Source of the DNA: Cynocephalus volans
Taxonomy: Eukaryota > Chordata > Mammalia > Dermoptera > Cynocephalidae
Direction of reading: 5' to 3'
Length of the DNA: 64,000 bases
Assembly: GCF_027409185.1 (NCBI RefSeq)
Contig: NC_084464.1
Coordinates: 75,946,095 to 76,010,094, forward strand
A program made the translations under genes and the position numbers. The notes under the pieces are model-generated. The model saw nothing but the letters and a program-made list of their open reading frames with translations. It was not told the DNA's origin and searched no databases. Below, piece after piece: positions 23,400-34,049 of the stretch. Position 1 is the stretch's first letter, and each line of letters starts with the position of its first letter.

Positions 23400-23455
23400 G
23401 AAAGGACATTGTTGGGGGGGAGGGGGGAGGGAGAAGGGAGGGAGGTTTTGGTGAT
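23400..23455 (+). other. G-rich polypurine tract in L1 3' UTR
   Basis: Runs of G separated by A (gggggggag, gggggg, gggag, ggga) on the sense strand of COL19A1 transcription. This is enough for a possible quadruplex in the pre-mRNA. The same tract is present at 25680-25725. Confidence 0.6.
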
Positions 23456-23549
23456 GGGGAGCAATAATCAGCTACAATGTATATCGACAAAATAAAAAAA
23501 TAAAAATAAAAATAAAAATAAAAATAAAAAATAAAAAAATAAAAAAAAA

Positions 23550-23563
23550 AGAAATATTAATCA
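23550..23563. repeat. Target-site duplication of truncated L1, right copy
   Basis: Second copy of agaaatattaatca after the A-rich tail. Confidence 0.9.
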
Positions 23564-23766
23564 ATGTGCCAATTTGTTATTTTTCATATTTTTTTAATTT
23601 GTTTATTTTAAACTCTTAGGTATTGAGTTTATATGTTTAATGTCTTATTAGAATAATCCCTAACACAGTGTATAGGTTATGCAACTACAAATCATTCTGA
23701 TTCAACAAACTTTCATTTGCTCTTCCAATTCATTATTTGCTATCTTATTTTGTATTTGTTTGCTTT

Positions 23767-23781
23767 GAAATGTATTTTTCT
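23767..23781. repeat. Target-site duplication of transducing L1, left copy
   Basis: The 15-bp word gaaatgtatttttct is repeated at 25989-26003. It flanks the L1 together with the extra segment behind it, not the L1 alone. Confidence 0.9.
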
Positions 23782-25555
23782 AAAGGGCATCCAGATTGGA
23801 AAAGATGAAGTCAAACTGTCCCTGTTTGCAGATGACATGATCCTATATATCGAACAGCCTAAAACCTCTACAAAAAAACTCTTGGAATTGATAAATGATT
23901 TCAGCACAGTAGCAGGATACAAAATCAACACACAAAAATCAGTAGCATTTCTTTTCTCCAATAGTGAACATGCAGAAGGAGAAATCAAGAAAGCCTGCCC
24001 ATTTACAATAGCCACCAAAAAAATAAAATACTTAGGAATTGAGTTAACCAAGGAGGTGAAAAATCTCTATAATGAGAACTACAAACCACTGCTGAGAGAA
24101 ATTAGAGAGGATACAAGAAGATGGAAAGATATTCCATGCTCTTGGATTGGAAGAATCAACATAGTGAAAATGTCCATACTACCCAAAGTGATATACAAAT
24201 TCAATGCAATCCCCATCAAAATTCCAAAGACATTTTTCTCAGAAATGGAAAAAACTATTCAGACATTTATATGGAACAATAAAAGACCACGAATAGCCAA
24301 AGCAATGCTCAGCAAAAAAAATAAAGCTGGAGGCATAACACTACCTGACTTTAAGCTATACTACAAAGCTATAATAACCAAAACAGTATGGTACTGGCAT
24401 AAAAACAGACACACTGACCAATGGAATAGAATAGAGAATCCAGAAATCAACCCACACACTTACTGCCATCTGATCTTTGACAAAGGCACCAAACCTATTC
24501 ACTGGGGAAGGGACTGCCTCTTCAGCAAGTGGTGCTGGGATAACTGGATATCGATATGCAGGAGAATGAAACTAGATCCATACCTCTCACCGTATACTAA
24601 AATCAACTCAAAATGGATTAAGGATTTAAATATACACCCTGAGACAATAAAACTTCTTAAAGAAAACATAGGGGAAACACTTCAGGAAATTGGACTGGGC
24701 ACAGACTTCATGAATACGACCCCAAAAGCACGGGCAACCAAAGGAAAAATAAACAAATGGGATTATATCAAACTAAAAAGCTTCTGCACAGCAAAAGAAA
24801 CAATTAAAAGAGTTAAAAGACAACCAACAGAGTGGGAGAAAATATTTGCAAAATATACATCTGACAAAGGATTAATATCCAGAATATATAAGGAACTCAA
24901 ACAACTTTACAAGAAGAAAACAAGCAACCCAATTAAAAAATGGGCAAAAGAGCTAAGTAGGCATTTCTCTAAGGAAGATATCCAAATGGCCAACAGACAT
25001 ATGAAAAAATGCTCAACATCACTCAGCATCCGGGAAATGCAAATCAAAACCACATTGAGATACCATCTAACCCCAGTTAGGATGGCTAAAATCCAAAAGA
25101 CTATGAACGATAAATGCTGGCGAGGCTGCGGAGAAAAAGGAACTCTCATACATTGTTGGTGGGACTGCAAAATGGTGCAGCCTCTATGGAAAATGGTATG
25201 GAGGTTCCTTAAACAATTGCAAATAGATCTACCATACGACCCAGCCATCCCACTGTTGGGAATATACCCAGAGGAATGGAAATCATCAAGTCGAAGGTAT
25301 ACCTGTTCCCCAATGTTCATCGCAGCACTCTTTACAATAGCCAAGAGTTGGAACCAGCCCAAATGCCCATCATCAGATGAGTGGATACGGAAAATGTGGT
25401 ACATCTACACAATGGAATACTACTCAGCTATAAAAACGAATGAAATACTGCCATTTGCAACAACATGGATGGACCTTGAGAGAATTATATTAAGTGAAAC
25501 AAGTCAGGCACAGAAAGAGAAATACCACATGTTCTCACTTATTGGAGGGAGCTAA
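23782..25555 (+). pseudogene. L1 ORF2 C-terminal part, open but truncated
   Basis: About 590 L1 codons to the stop at 25555, without internal stops. The [10 protein letters not shown] motif and the C-terminal Cys/His motif are present. The open frame extends upstream of 23782 into unrelated host sequence, so its first 20-odd residues are not L1. The protein would lack the endonuclease and most of the fingers region. Compared with the copy at 21301 only a few residues differ (for example Phe/Tyr in the [12 protein letters not shown] stretch, Pro/Leu and Gly/Leu around TKPIHWGRD). Confidence 0.9.
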
Positions 25556-25766
25556 AAATTAATATATAAATTCACACACACACATACACACATACACACA
25601 CAAACCGGGGGGGGGGGGGGAAGAAGATATAACAACCACAATTATTTGAAGTTGATACAACAAACAAACAGAAAGGACATTGTTGGGGGGGAGGGGGGGA
25701 GGGAGAAGGGAGGGAGGTTTTGGTGATGGGGAGCATTAATCAGCTACAATGTATATCGACAAAATA

Positions 25767-25798
<32 letters not shown>

Positions 25799-25963
25799 TA
25801 ATGAGGACGGGCGGGGAAGATGAAGAATTTCTGGAAACGATGGTGGTGATGGTTGCAGAACAATGTGAATGTACTTAGGGCCACAAAAATGTACACTTTG
25901 ATGATTAAAGTGGTAAATTTTATGTTATACTGTATATATTTTACCATTAAAAAAAAATCACAG
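25799..25963 (+). mobile_element. 3'-transduced segment carried by L1
   Basis: The sequence between the two A tails. It starts 'atgaggacgggcggggaag' and holds a piece resembling an old L1 3' end ('gtgaatgtacttagggccac', 'aaagtggtaaattttatg', 'tatattttaccattaaaa'). The ATTAAA near its end is a plausible signal used by the read-through transcript. The source locus should have this segment directly downstream of a longer L1. Confidence 0.85.
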
Positions 25964-25988
25964 AAAAAAAAAAAAAAAAAAAAAAAAA

Positions 25989-26003
25989 GAAATGTATTTT
26001 TCT
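25989..26003. repeat. Target-site duplication of transducing L1, right copy
   Basis: Second copy of gaaatgtatttttct, after the second A tail. Confidence 0.9.
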
Positions 26004-26184
26004 GTCCTACTTATATATTAATAAAAAGGAGAAGGTATACTCAATGTGCCATCTTGATAAAATCCAAAGTGAACTGGCATGCTTCAGTAATTTCATTTAG
26101 ATTCAGTAACACATTGAACTCATGCAATAAATATAATTATTAAATGCAAAAAAAAAGAAATGTTAATCATTTTTATCTTTATAG

Positions 26185-26220
26185 GGATTAAATGGAAAAG
26201 ATGGATTACCAGGTGCTCAG
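26185..26220 (+). CDS. COL19A1: COL19A1 exon, 36 bp, triple-helical
   Basis: Twelve residues in four Gly-X-Y triplets (GLNGKDGLPGAQ), after the acceptor tttatctttatag and before the donor gtacga. Phase 0. The second of the two young L1 units ends about 180 bp upstream, so this exon's branch point and acceptor are close to recent insertion sequence but not broken by it. Confidence 0.92.
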
Positions 26221-26351
26221 GTACGAAAATACCATTTAAAATAAAAATTCTAATGTAACTGTTTCCAAAATAACTACCATAATTTAGATCAATCAGATTG
26301 ATGAAAAATCTCAACAAGCAGTGACTTTTAGTGTTGACGTCTGTTTTTCAG

Positions 26352-26396
26352 GGCATCATGGGCAAGCCTGGAGATAGAGGCCCTAAAGGAGAACGT
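26352..26396 (+). CDS. COL19A1: COL19A1 exon, 45 bp, triple-helical
   Basis: Five Gly-X-Y triplets (GIMGKPGDRGPKGER) between the acceptor ctgtttttcag and the donor gtatgt. Phase 0. It lies 131 bp after the previous exon. The KGER stretch gives a charged, surface-type triple helix. Confidence 0.92.
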
Positions 26397-26711
26397 GTAT
26401 GTAAAGTGATCGTTATTCAGTCTGTCTGTTACAACTGAATGTTTGGGTAACACAGTTATGTATGTGGACCTCCATGAATTCCCCAATAGGAAAAGAACAG
26501 GGTATCTGTGATCCAAGATCTCTACTAGCCTTAAAACATGACAATTGAAGGACCCAGAAGCAGGTCGTATGGCAGGCACACTTGCATGGCTGGCCTTTGT
26601 TCACAGCTAAGTCTACATTGCTATTCCAGTTTGGAAAGCTTTCATCATCCTCCTGTTTCAGACACATATTCCAGCTATAAGTATCACCCTTGTTCTTTTT
26701 ACCTAGAGTAG

Positions 26712-26922
26712 GCTTTCCCAACTTCAGCACTGTTGGTGTTTGGGGGCAGATAATTCTTTGTGGTGGTTGGTTGTCCTGTGCACTGTAGAATGCTTAGCAG
26801 CATCCCTGGCCTCTGTCCACTAGATGCGGTAGCATCATCATCCCTCCAAGTGTGGCAACCAAAAGAGCCTCCAGACATTGCCAAATGCCTCCTGAGGAGC
26901 CAAATTGCCCCAGTTGAGAACA
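26712..26922 (-). repeat. MER5A-like hAT DNA transposon remnant
   Basis: 'gataattctttgtggtggtt', 'cttagcagcatccctggcct', 'ccagacattgccaaatgcct' and 'cagttgagaaca' occur in the order of MER5A, a short non-autonomous hAT-Charlie element. Overlapping small frames on both strands are by-products. Family name from memory. Confidence 0.6.
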
Positions 26923-27239
26923 CTTACTTAGAGGAATACTACATAGAGGAAGAAAGGTGGTATGAGAGGGTAGAGAACTGGAAAAGGGAACCAAATATTT
27001 AATGAGGTTACTAGTAATGCTAATTATGTTACATGCTTTTATTTGAATTGTTTGGGTTGTTGATATTGTTATTCCAACTTCTTATTCATTATTCTCTTTA
27101 ATGAACCTTAGCATTTTCTAGCGGATTGGAGTCATGCCACTACAATGGGTTACTCAAGCATAGTCACTCAGTGTAATTCTATTGAGAGCTGTTATTGGGG
27201 GGGGGACACATGAGTGTTTGTTTACTGGTGTCTAGTTTA

Positions 27240-27700
27240 CTAGTTTTTATTTATTATTACACAAGTAATTCATGATAACTAGGGGAAATATGAAAATACC
27301 AATAATATAAATTTTAAAAGAAATTTTAAAAGTCTACCTTATTCCACTACACAGAGACAAGCACTGTGATAGTTTGGGCATATTTCCATCTCACTCACTC
27401 TTGTACATAATAAACACATATATGTATCAATATAAATAAATATTACTTTTCCAAAAATAGGTTCATACTGTTTTGTAAATGACTTTTTTCACCTAAAAAT
27501 ATATAATGGCCATCTTTCCCTGTCAGTAAATACAGATCCACATCTACCTTTGAATAGCTATATGTTATTCTACAGCTTGCATATTCACTTACCTAGTCCC
27601 CTTTTTAGGGGCATTTAGGTTCTTTCCAGTTTGAATAAACATCACTATAATGAACACCTTCGTACCTAACATAAAATAATTTTAATATGCTAAATATTGT
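27240..27700 (-). repeat. Old L1-like fragment, antisense
   Basis: Phrases 'aatggccatctttccctgtc', 'agctatatgttattctacag', and 'ggggcatttaggttctttcc' followed by 'atcactataatgaacacctt' parallel the antisense of L1-type sequence found at 8230-8350 in the young copy, with strong divergence. It is AT-rich and has no open frame. Confidence 0.35.
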
Positions 27701-28445
27701 GTTTATTTTGCACATGATCAGAATATTCATCATTATGAACGTATACTAATATTTTTTCTAGTCATCTCAGAAATTGCTCCAAATGTGAGCCAGGTCAACA
27801 TACCCTTATGCAGATACATTTTTATAACTAAGATGGTAGCATTAACATTAGGTCCATCTGTTTGCTTTCTACATGGCTTCTTTATATGTCTCATTCTTTA
27901 TATGTCATATTCCATGATCACATAGATCTCTGTAATATGTTTATTTATTTCCAGGATTTTTTAAAACAAAAGAAATAGAGTTTGTCTTTTTGTAGAGTAG
28001 TCACAAATAAAAGAATAATACAATGACACACAGGAAAGCTTCAAGCACTATTTTATTATATTAGGTATGAACATCACCTCCCAGAGTTGTACAACTTAAT
28101 ATTTAAAAATCTATTACCAAAACACCTGCCATGATATATCTCCCTCCACCCCACCCTCCAATCCTCTATTGTGCAAAAACATACAGTAGTAAACACATTG
28201 CAGGATAGAAGACAGCATTAAAGAAACTTTGTATCAGATTCAGGCACCTCTAATATAATCTTATTCCTAATATATTATGACATCTTACTCAACAAATTCT
28301 CTTGTAGTTTACTTATGCTGTTGGGTAAATGATCTCAGTGACAACCCTCCCCCCCACCCCCTCTTCACCTGCTGTGAACCTTTTCTAAGGCTCTCCTTTC
28401 TTACCTTCCTGAGTTGCATATATTTAGGACACAATGAGCACACGT

Positions 28446-28456
28446 ACACACACACA

Positions 28457-28495
<39 letters not shown>
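28446..28495. repeat. (CA)n microsatellite
   Basis: A run of CA with one TA interruption, likely variable in length between individuals. Confidence 0.9.
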
Positions 28496-28498
<3 letters not shown>

Positions 28499-28794
28499 TG
28501 CACACACAAGCATATGCATGTGAAACCCAAGTACAGAAGACAAACCCAAAGAGTCTAATAAAGACCAAATAGGGGAAGGTGGTGGGTGGGGAAAGCACAT
28601 GATTTGGGAGAAGTTTTGAGGGTCCTCAAGTTTTTCTAAGTGAAAAATCTCAGTGAAGAGATCCTCTTATCAACCTTCCTCTGTTGTTGAAAAGGAGACC
28701 CAGGCCTGAAGTGACAGCTGCTTTTGGCTTTCAAAAGTGCCATCACCCTAGATTGGCAACTGAGTACACCTAACATTGTCACTAACTTTTATAT

Positions 28795-29000
28795 ATGTAG
28801 TCCTTCCAAGGTGCCAGGTGTTGTTCCGAGCACTTTACTTGTGTTAATTCATTTATTTCTCAATATCGCCCTACTTAGTGGGTATTGTTGATATCCCTAT
28901 TTTACAGGTGAAGAGAGGGCACAGGAAGTTTAAGTCACATATCCAAGGACCCAAAGCTAATAACTGCCAATATGAATCCAGAAACTTTGCTCTTAGTCAC
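28795..29000 (-). repeat. MIR SINE
   Basis: 'gtgccaggtgttgttccgag', 'cactttacttgtgttaattc', 'ccctattttacaggtgaaga' and 'ttaagtcacatatccaagg' follow the MIR layout in the antisense direction. It ends about 45 bp before the acceptor of the next exon. Confidence 0.7.
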
Positions 29001-29045
29001 AGCCGATGTGATTCTAGAAGAGATCATTCTTTATTTTTTCCTTAA

Positions 29046-29279
<234 letters not shown>

Positions 29280-29344
29280 TGAAAGTAATGATAATGCTTT
29301 TTAAATAAATAAAACTAAACCAATCTCTGTAAGAGTAACAATAG

Positions 29345-29555
29345 ATGTCACTTATTTAAAGTTATGTACCAGATCCAGTGCTAAGCACTTACTATTCTTG
29401 TACGTTACCTCATTTGATCCTCACAACCAATCCAGAAGGACAGGTGTCTTTTCCATTCCACTTTTATAAATGCAGAAACTGAGAGTTGACTTGCCCAACG
29501 TCACAGTTATTATGTGGATCAGGCCCAGGTCTGGCTGACTCCAACCATGCTTTTC
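29345..29555 (-). repeat. MIR SINE
   Basis: 'ccagtgctaagcacttacta', 'cctcatttgatcctcacaac', 'tttataaatgcagaaactga', 'gacttgcccaacgtcacag' and 'ctggctgactccaaccatgc' match the MIR order, antisense. Confidence 0.75.
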
Positions 29556-31282
29556 AAATACTGTCTGAAATGTCTCCTTACACTCTGCAGAAACCACATA
29601 TGTCTGTTTCATATTAGAGCTCTATAAAAACCACTTAGGCCAAGAAAGAGCATTAGGTTAAGGAAGCCCATATCTTTATTAATATCCTCAGAAGGAGTGG
29701 TAGATGGCCAGTCTGCAGAGTAATTTAATAAGAAAATATCCATGTTAGGAAGAAAGGAGGGTCCTGGAGTGAAATAGGGCAGTTAAAGACACTTTGTTCA
29801 GATAATTGACCAATGCCAGATACAGAGCTAAAGCACGCATGCCCACAGTTTTCACACTTCTTTATTTTTACCTACTCTCCCTAAACTCTGCTTGAGTAAA
29901 GCCTGTATAACTTGAAGTCTTGATGCTGTGTCAGTGATTGGTATTAGTTGCATTAATTCAAGTTCATTTGTCCCATACACAGTGAAAATAGCTAATGAAA
30001 TAGGGCATTCTTGGAGCTATTCTGTCCTACAGAAATCACCACTTTATAAGTCCATCACATCGTCTTTTTTATTATACATTCTAAATGAGTTTATTGTTGC
30101 AATGAACTAGCAGCATTATGTTAGGAAAACCCACAACAATATTATTGTCACATATCCAAGCACAGAGTGAAAACAGGATGGAGGACTTTACAGTGAAGAA
30201 TGATGGAGAACCCATGAAGACAGGAACTGTTATAAATTAGGGTTCACTATCTAATTACTTAGAAGAGTTGAGCCCATGCTCCAGTCTAAAAATCACATTG
30301 CATGTTGATTTTTCATACAGCTTCCAAGCCTCTCATCTAACCACATCCCATTATAGTCTTTGCTCATGTGGACATCTCAAAGTGGATGCTGGCAATAGGG
30401 ACGATTCTCTTTGTCACAACCTCTAACCTGCATCACGTTGTCTGTAATGCCACACATACATCCCTGGATAATAACCGTCAAATACAAAGAGTAATAAAAT
30501 ACTTTGAAATCCTAACCATCATGAAAAAGAACAACTCCCTTTTAAAAATATCAAGATACTCAAGTAAAACATTGCCATTATAAATGTTAAATCATTCACC
30601 AAATGCATGTAGATTTATTTGTCAAGGGGTTAAAAATTCAACTCATACCGTTTACCTACTTTCTTTTACCAGATTCCACAATCATTTTCTATTAAGAAAA
30701 GAAAATTGCTTAATACATATATCCTTGCAGTGTATAAATTACAGAATAAACTTTATCATAAAATGAGTGAAACTTAGTTTTATTCATGAATAAAACATTT
30801 GAAAGAATAACCCGACATACTTTGAGTTCTCTTCCAGATTCTCTTCCTTTGAAGGTACCTAATATCAGTTAGATATTGACTTTGCCAGTGTCCAGTATTG
30901 GTTAAAGATTAAATTGTGATTGGGATACTAACATCATGATAGCCTTGTTCAGATTCTTTAACTGTATAAACTAAAATAATATAAAATGTCTTTCCATATA
31001 AAATGTATGAAGCCATATGTCTTCATTTAATAGGATACATGTTGATATCACTGGTTGTAATTTCAGCCCACAGCTTTTAAAGCAATTATTCACTTCAACT
31101 TCTTTCCAGCATTTGATCAAAACTAAAGATACTTATTGCCCAATATAGTCAATTGCCAAAAGCATTTTGCTTGATAAATGTATCTCTATGGAAGTTTTAA
31201 GTATGCACACTAACCCAATATTTCTATTCTTTATTCACTTGTGCTATGCTGTAGTTTAACAGACTTTTATTCCCTCCTTTAG
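29556..31282 (+). other. COL19A1: COL19A1 intron, nothing recognised
   Basis: AT-rich sequence without collagen triplets, clear repeats or RNA genes. Small frames at 29928-30110, 30368-30583 and 30584-30766 show no motif. Confidence 0.5.
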
Positions 31283-31349
31283 GCTGATGCGGTTTCATTT
31301 GAAGAAATAAAGAAGTATATTCATCAAGAGGTTCTAAAGATCTTTGAAG
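31283..31349 (+). CDS. COL19A1: COL19A1 exon, 67 bp, NC2 coiled coil
   Basis: Reads ADAVSFEEIKKYIHQEVLKIFE plus one base of the next Glu codon. There is no Gly-X-Y. Hydrophobic residues recur at 3/4 spacing (Val, Phe, Ile, Ile, Val, Ile, Phe), as in the short helical NC2 segments that align FACIT chains. The acceptor is ccctcctttag. The donor gttaga is weak, and phase 1 begins here. The join to the exon at 41643 restores Glu-Arg-Met-Ala-Val, which fixes the exon boundaries. A 10.3 kb intron follows. Confidence 0.92.
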
Positions 31350-31489
31350 GTTAGATTTGCTTAGTATCATTTCTGAATTTTTCACTTATTCCCACTGCCC
31401 ATTCACTGGGATTCCCACTGATCCTTCAGCAACATTCTTGAAAGATGGTCGTGCGACAACAACGTTAAGCTGTAACCGATCTTATTATG

Positions 31490-31780
31490 GAATGGCTCTG
31501 TTTGATAGAAAATTCTTCCTTACACTGAGTTAAATTTGCCTCCCAGTACCTTCCTCTCATGCTGGTCTGTAAAATGACCTGAGTATATTACCTTCTATTC
31601 ACATGACAGCCCTTCAAGTATTTTTCAAAATCCATCATACTCCTCAGTTTTCTCTTCTATGTAGTAAATGTGTCTAGCCCCTCCACCCTTGTCACCCTTG
31701 GGAAATGCTCAATTTGTAAATGACCCTCATTCACCCAGGAATGTTTGACCTAGGCGGAGTAGTACACAGGTAGTAGTACA
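31490..31780 (-). repeat. L3/CR1-type LINE relic, first part
   Basis: 'attcttccttacactgagtt', 'catgacagcccttcaagtat' and 'catactcctcagttttctct' follow in order the antisense of CR1-like LINEs, represented in mammals by L3. The element is broken by the MER58-like insertion at about 31790 and resumes at about 32512. Family from memory; divergence is high. Confidence 0.5.
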
Positions 31781-31909
31781 TTGTCTCCTGATCTAGATCA
31801 GGATCGACAAACTATGACCTACCAGCCCAATCCACTTGCCACCTGTTTTTGTACGGCCCACAAGCTGAGAATGGTTTTTACTTTTGGGGGATGGGGAGGG
31901 GGTTTCGTT

Positions 31910-31923
31910 TTCAAATGGTTTTT
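31910..31923. repeat. Target-site duplication of 3' UTR retrocopy, left copy
   Basis: ttcaaatggttttt, repeated at 32252-32265. On the retrocopy strand the break is TTTTT/AAAAA, an ideal L1 endonuclease site. Confidence 0.85.
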
Positions 31924-32251
31924 ATTTTTTGTTTGTTTTTGTTTTGTTTTGTTTTGTTTTAAATCAAGTATCTTTAATACATTCTTGATTCATGTCAGGA
32001 ACTAAAGCATAGGTGCTGCCACATTCTAAGCCCAGAGGTGTAGACACTGGTCTGTGGACAGTGGTGTTTCTGAGACCCTGGAGCCAACTCCACCCTCCCA
32101 CTCTCCGTGACTACTAACAGCATTTGTGCCTCCAGAGAGCTGACTTACAGACTCAGGCCTTCTGCAACCTTTACTGGTGGTCTCTCATAGGCAGGGACAT
32201 TTCTAATGTCTCACCTATATTGTCTCTTTATTCCTTCTGAAGAACAGAGGC
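31924..32251 (-). pseudogene. Processed retrocopy of an mRNA 3' end, parent unknown
   Basis: About 330 bp whose - strand ends in an A/C-rich tail (31924-31960 on +, TTTTG units). ATTAAA (31973-31978) lies about 15 nt before the tail, and a 14-bp target duplication flanks the unit. These are the marks of an L1-mobilised transcript, 5'-truncated within the 3' UTR. I see no coding frame and could not recognise the parent gene. Confidence 0.75.
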
Positions 32252-32265
32252 TTCAAATGGTTTTT
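32252..32265. repeat. Target-site duplication of 3' UTR retrocopy, right copy
   Basis: Second copy of ttcaaatggttttt. Removing the retrocopy and one copy restores the MER58-like order. Confidence 0.85.
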
Positions 32266-32511
32266 AAAAATTCAAAGAAGAATATTTCATGACATGTGAA
32301 AATGATATGAAATTCAAATTCATCTCTGTAAATAAAGTATTATTGGTGCATAGCCACACCCATTCCTTTACATGTTTTCTCTGGCTGCTTTCATGCTACA
32401 GTGACAGAACTGAGTAGTTGGGACAGAAACTCTGTAGTCTATAAAGACTTAAATATGTACTATCAGGCCCTTTGCAGAGAAAATTTTCCCAAACCTGCTC
32501 TAGATGCTTTA

Positions 32512-33215
32512 ATAATTCAGCCTAAGATAGCATTGCTTTTTTTTTAAGCAGCTATATCATACTGTTGATTTATTTTGAGTTTTCAAATAACAACCCTGGA
32601 TCTTCCTTCCTTATACAAACATTCTTAAATTAGGTGTTTCTCATTATGGACTGTGTGTTTATTTTTAAAATTTAAGTGTGTGATCTTATGCTGCTTCTTA
32701 TTAAATTTCAAGTTATTTGTGTCCATACATTGTACCAACCTAAAGATAGCTTTTGGAATATTGTCTCTTGTAGGGCAGGTTGGCTGACCCTGGTAATTTT
32801 GTGTTGTCTCTAAATTTTATAAGCATGTCATCATTCTAGTTGTTGATAGAAATATTGAATGAAAAAATCAAGAGTCAAGGATGTGGTCTTTCGAAATACT
32901 AGTGGATTCCTTCTGCCCATTTGTAAGTCATCTATTAGTCTATTGTTTAGTGAGCTCTCAATCCATAGAGTTGTCCTCAAATCCACCCTACATTTCTTTG
33001 TCTATTCACAAGGATATTAAGTGATTTTGTCAAATGATTTGCTAAAATCAAGAGCACTCCCTCAGCTGTAAGATTATTCTTTATAAAATTCAACAATCTC
33101 TTTTTTGCTTCCTTTGCTAAGCATCCATAAACTAAAAATAGGCCATTGAATTTTGTAAGGAATAGGATTACAAGATGCCTCAATTCCATCTTGAATCTGT
33201 CTGCTGCAAACATTG
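32512..33215 (-). repeat. L3/CR1-type LINE relic, second part
   Basis: It resumes with 'cagcctaagatagcattgct' and 'gcagctatatcatactgttg', then 'ataagcatgtcatcattcta' and, near 33018, 'gtgattttgtcaaatgattt'. The last phrase on the - strand is the eroded counterpart of the CR1 reverse-transcriptase motif around FSKAFD. A 78-residue frame (32977-33213, -) is in the right strand but shifted by deletions. The relic is very old. Confidence 0.55.
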
Positions 33216-33704
33216 AATCAGCTACTCTCCAAGGAGACCTGATTATTTTAAATAATAATTAATCTCAGTGGTGGGGGGAGAAGATCTTGTTTCACATGAG
33301 CACTGGAGATAGAAGAGAGTAACACTGGGACTTTTCATCTCTTCAGTAACAGAACAGAAAAAAAACGTTTTTTTTTAAGGTCATGAATTCAAGCTATGGA
33401 TTTCAATTTACCTTGATCTCTACTAAGTATCTTTACCTTGCTCTGAATGACAGTTTATTAATACAATTGTCTACTTTTAGGGGCTACTAGTTTTCTCTTT
33501 GTAGTTTTAAGGTTGCCCTTAAGTTTAGAAATCTCCTTTATTTTCTTTTGTTGACCCTTGAATCCAGCATCTTGGAATAAGCTTTAAATTTTGCAATCCA
33601 AACATTTATTTCACCTCAATAAGCATCCCTCAAGCATCAACGATCTGAAAAACAAGACATCGTGAGCTCTCTAGGGGAACACTGAGGAATATATAGGCAG
33701 CTGC

Positions 33705-33870
33705 AAAATTTGCAGGGCCCAAGGCAAAATGAAAGTGCAGGTGCCTTGTTCAAAGATCATTAAGAATTTTAAGACAGCAATAGTAGAGCATCAAATTAAG
33801 CATGGAGCCTTTCTGAGCATGGAGCCCTATGTGACTGCACAGGTAATATGTCAATGAAGCTGATCCTGGG
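33705..33870. repeat. Probable old DNA-transposon copy
   Basis: 'gcagggcccaaggcaaaatg', 'gtgccttgttcaaagatcat', 'agcatggagccctatgtgac' form a pattern I have seen as a dispersed mammalian repeat. Family not assigned. Confidence 0.35.
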
Positions 33871-34049
33871 CACAGGACATCTAGCATCTCAGACAGCGTC
33901 CGTGCCCGTAGTTGACTACAAGCATGAAAAGGGAGATGCCAGCAAATATATTTTTTGAGTCGCCATCTAAAGTTCTCCTTTAACCCCTAATTTCCATGGG
34001 CTCTAGTGTCATTAATCATTTTTTTATCTCAGGCAGCTTTAATGTTGAA

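Larger units (their letters stand above)
21301..23549 (+). mobile_element. 5'-truncated young LINE-1
   Basis: The element starts inside ORF2 (first codons read [10 protein letters not shown]) and runs through the ORF2 stop at 23286, the 3' UTR with CA repeat and G-rich tracts, and an A-rich tail of TAAAA units (about 23490-23549). It is in the same orientation as COL19A1. A 14-bp target duplication flanks it. It is nearly identical to the copy at 23782 and shares with it differences from the full-length copy at 7877, so both came from one recent source lineage. Confidence 0.95.
23782..25988 (+). mobile_element. 5'-truncated young LINE-1 with 3' transduction
   Basis: The L1 part (23782-25771) begins in ORF2 just before the reverse-transcriptase FADD motif, runs to the ORF2 stop at 25555, and continues through the 3' UTR. 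A first A tail at about 25772-25798 is followed by about 165 bp of non-L1-3'UTR sequence and a second A tail (about 25964-25988). The 15-bp duplication encloses the whole unit, so L1 and extra segment were inserted together. That is the structure made when L1 transcription runs past its own weak signal to one downstream. Confidence 0.93.
31790..32505 (+). mobile_element. MER58-like hAT transposon, split by a retrocopy
   Basis: The left part has 'cgacaaactatgacctacca', 'cctgtttttgtacggcccac' and 'gctgagaatggtttttactt'. The right part (from 32252) has 'gaagaatatttcatgacatg', 'gtgcatagccacacccattc', 'gacagaactgagtagttggg' and 'ggccctttgcagagaaaatt'. The two halves are the two sides of one non-autonomous hAT-type element. 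The interruption is an inserted retrocopy with a 14-bp target duplication. A second, unbroken family member lies at 60460-60650. Confidence 0.6.

Noticed and set aside
23717..23781. N-terminal 20-odd residues of the 612-codon frame
   Set aside because: Host intron sequence read in frame by chance upstream of the L1 junction.
26699..27002. Frames of 66-80 residues on both strands
   Set aside because: They lie in the MER5A-like transposon remnant.
28277..28598. Frames with long Thr-His or Cys-Val runs
   Set aside because: Translations of the CA microsatellite; the same holds at 57179-57400.
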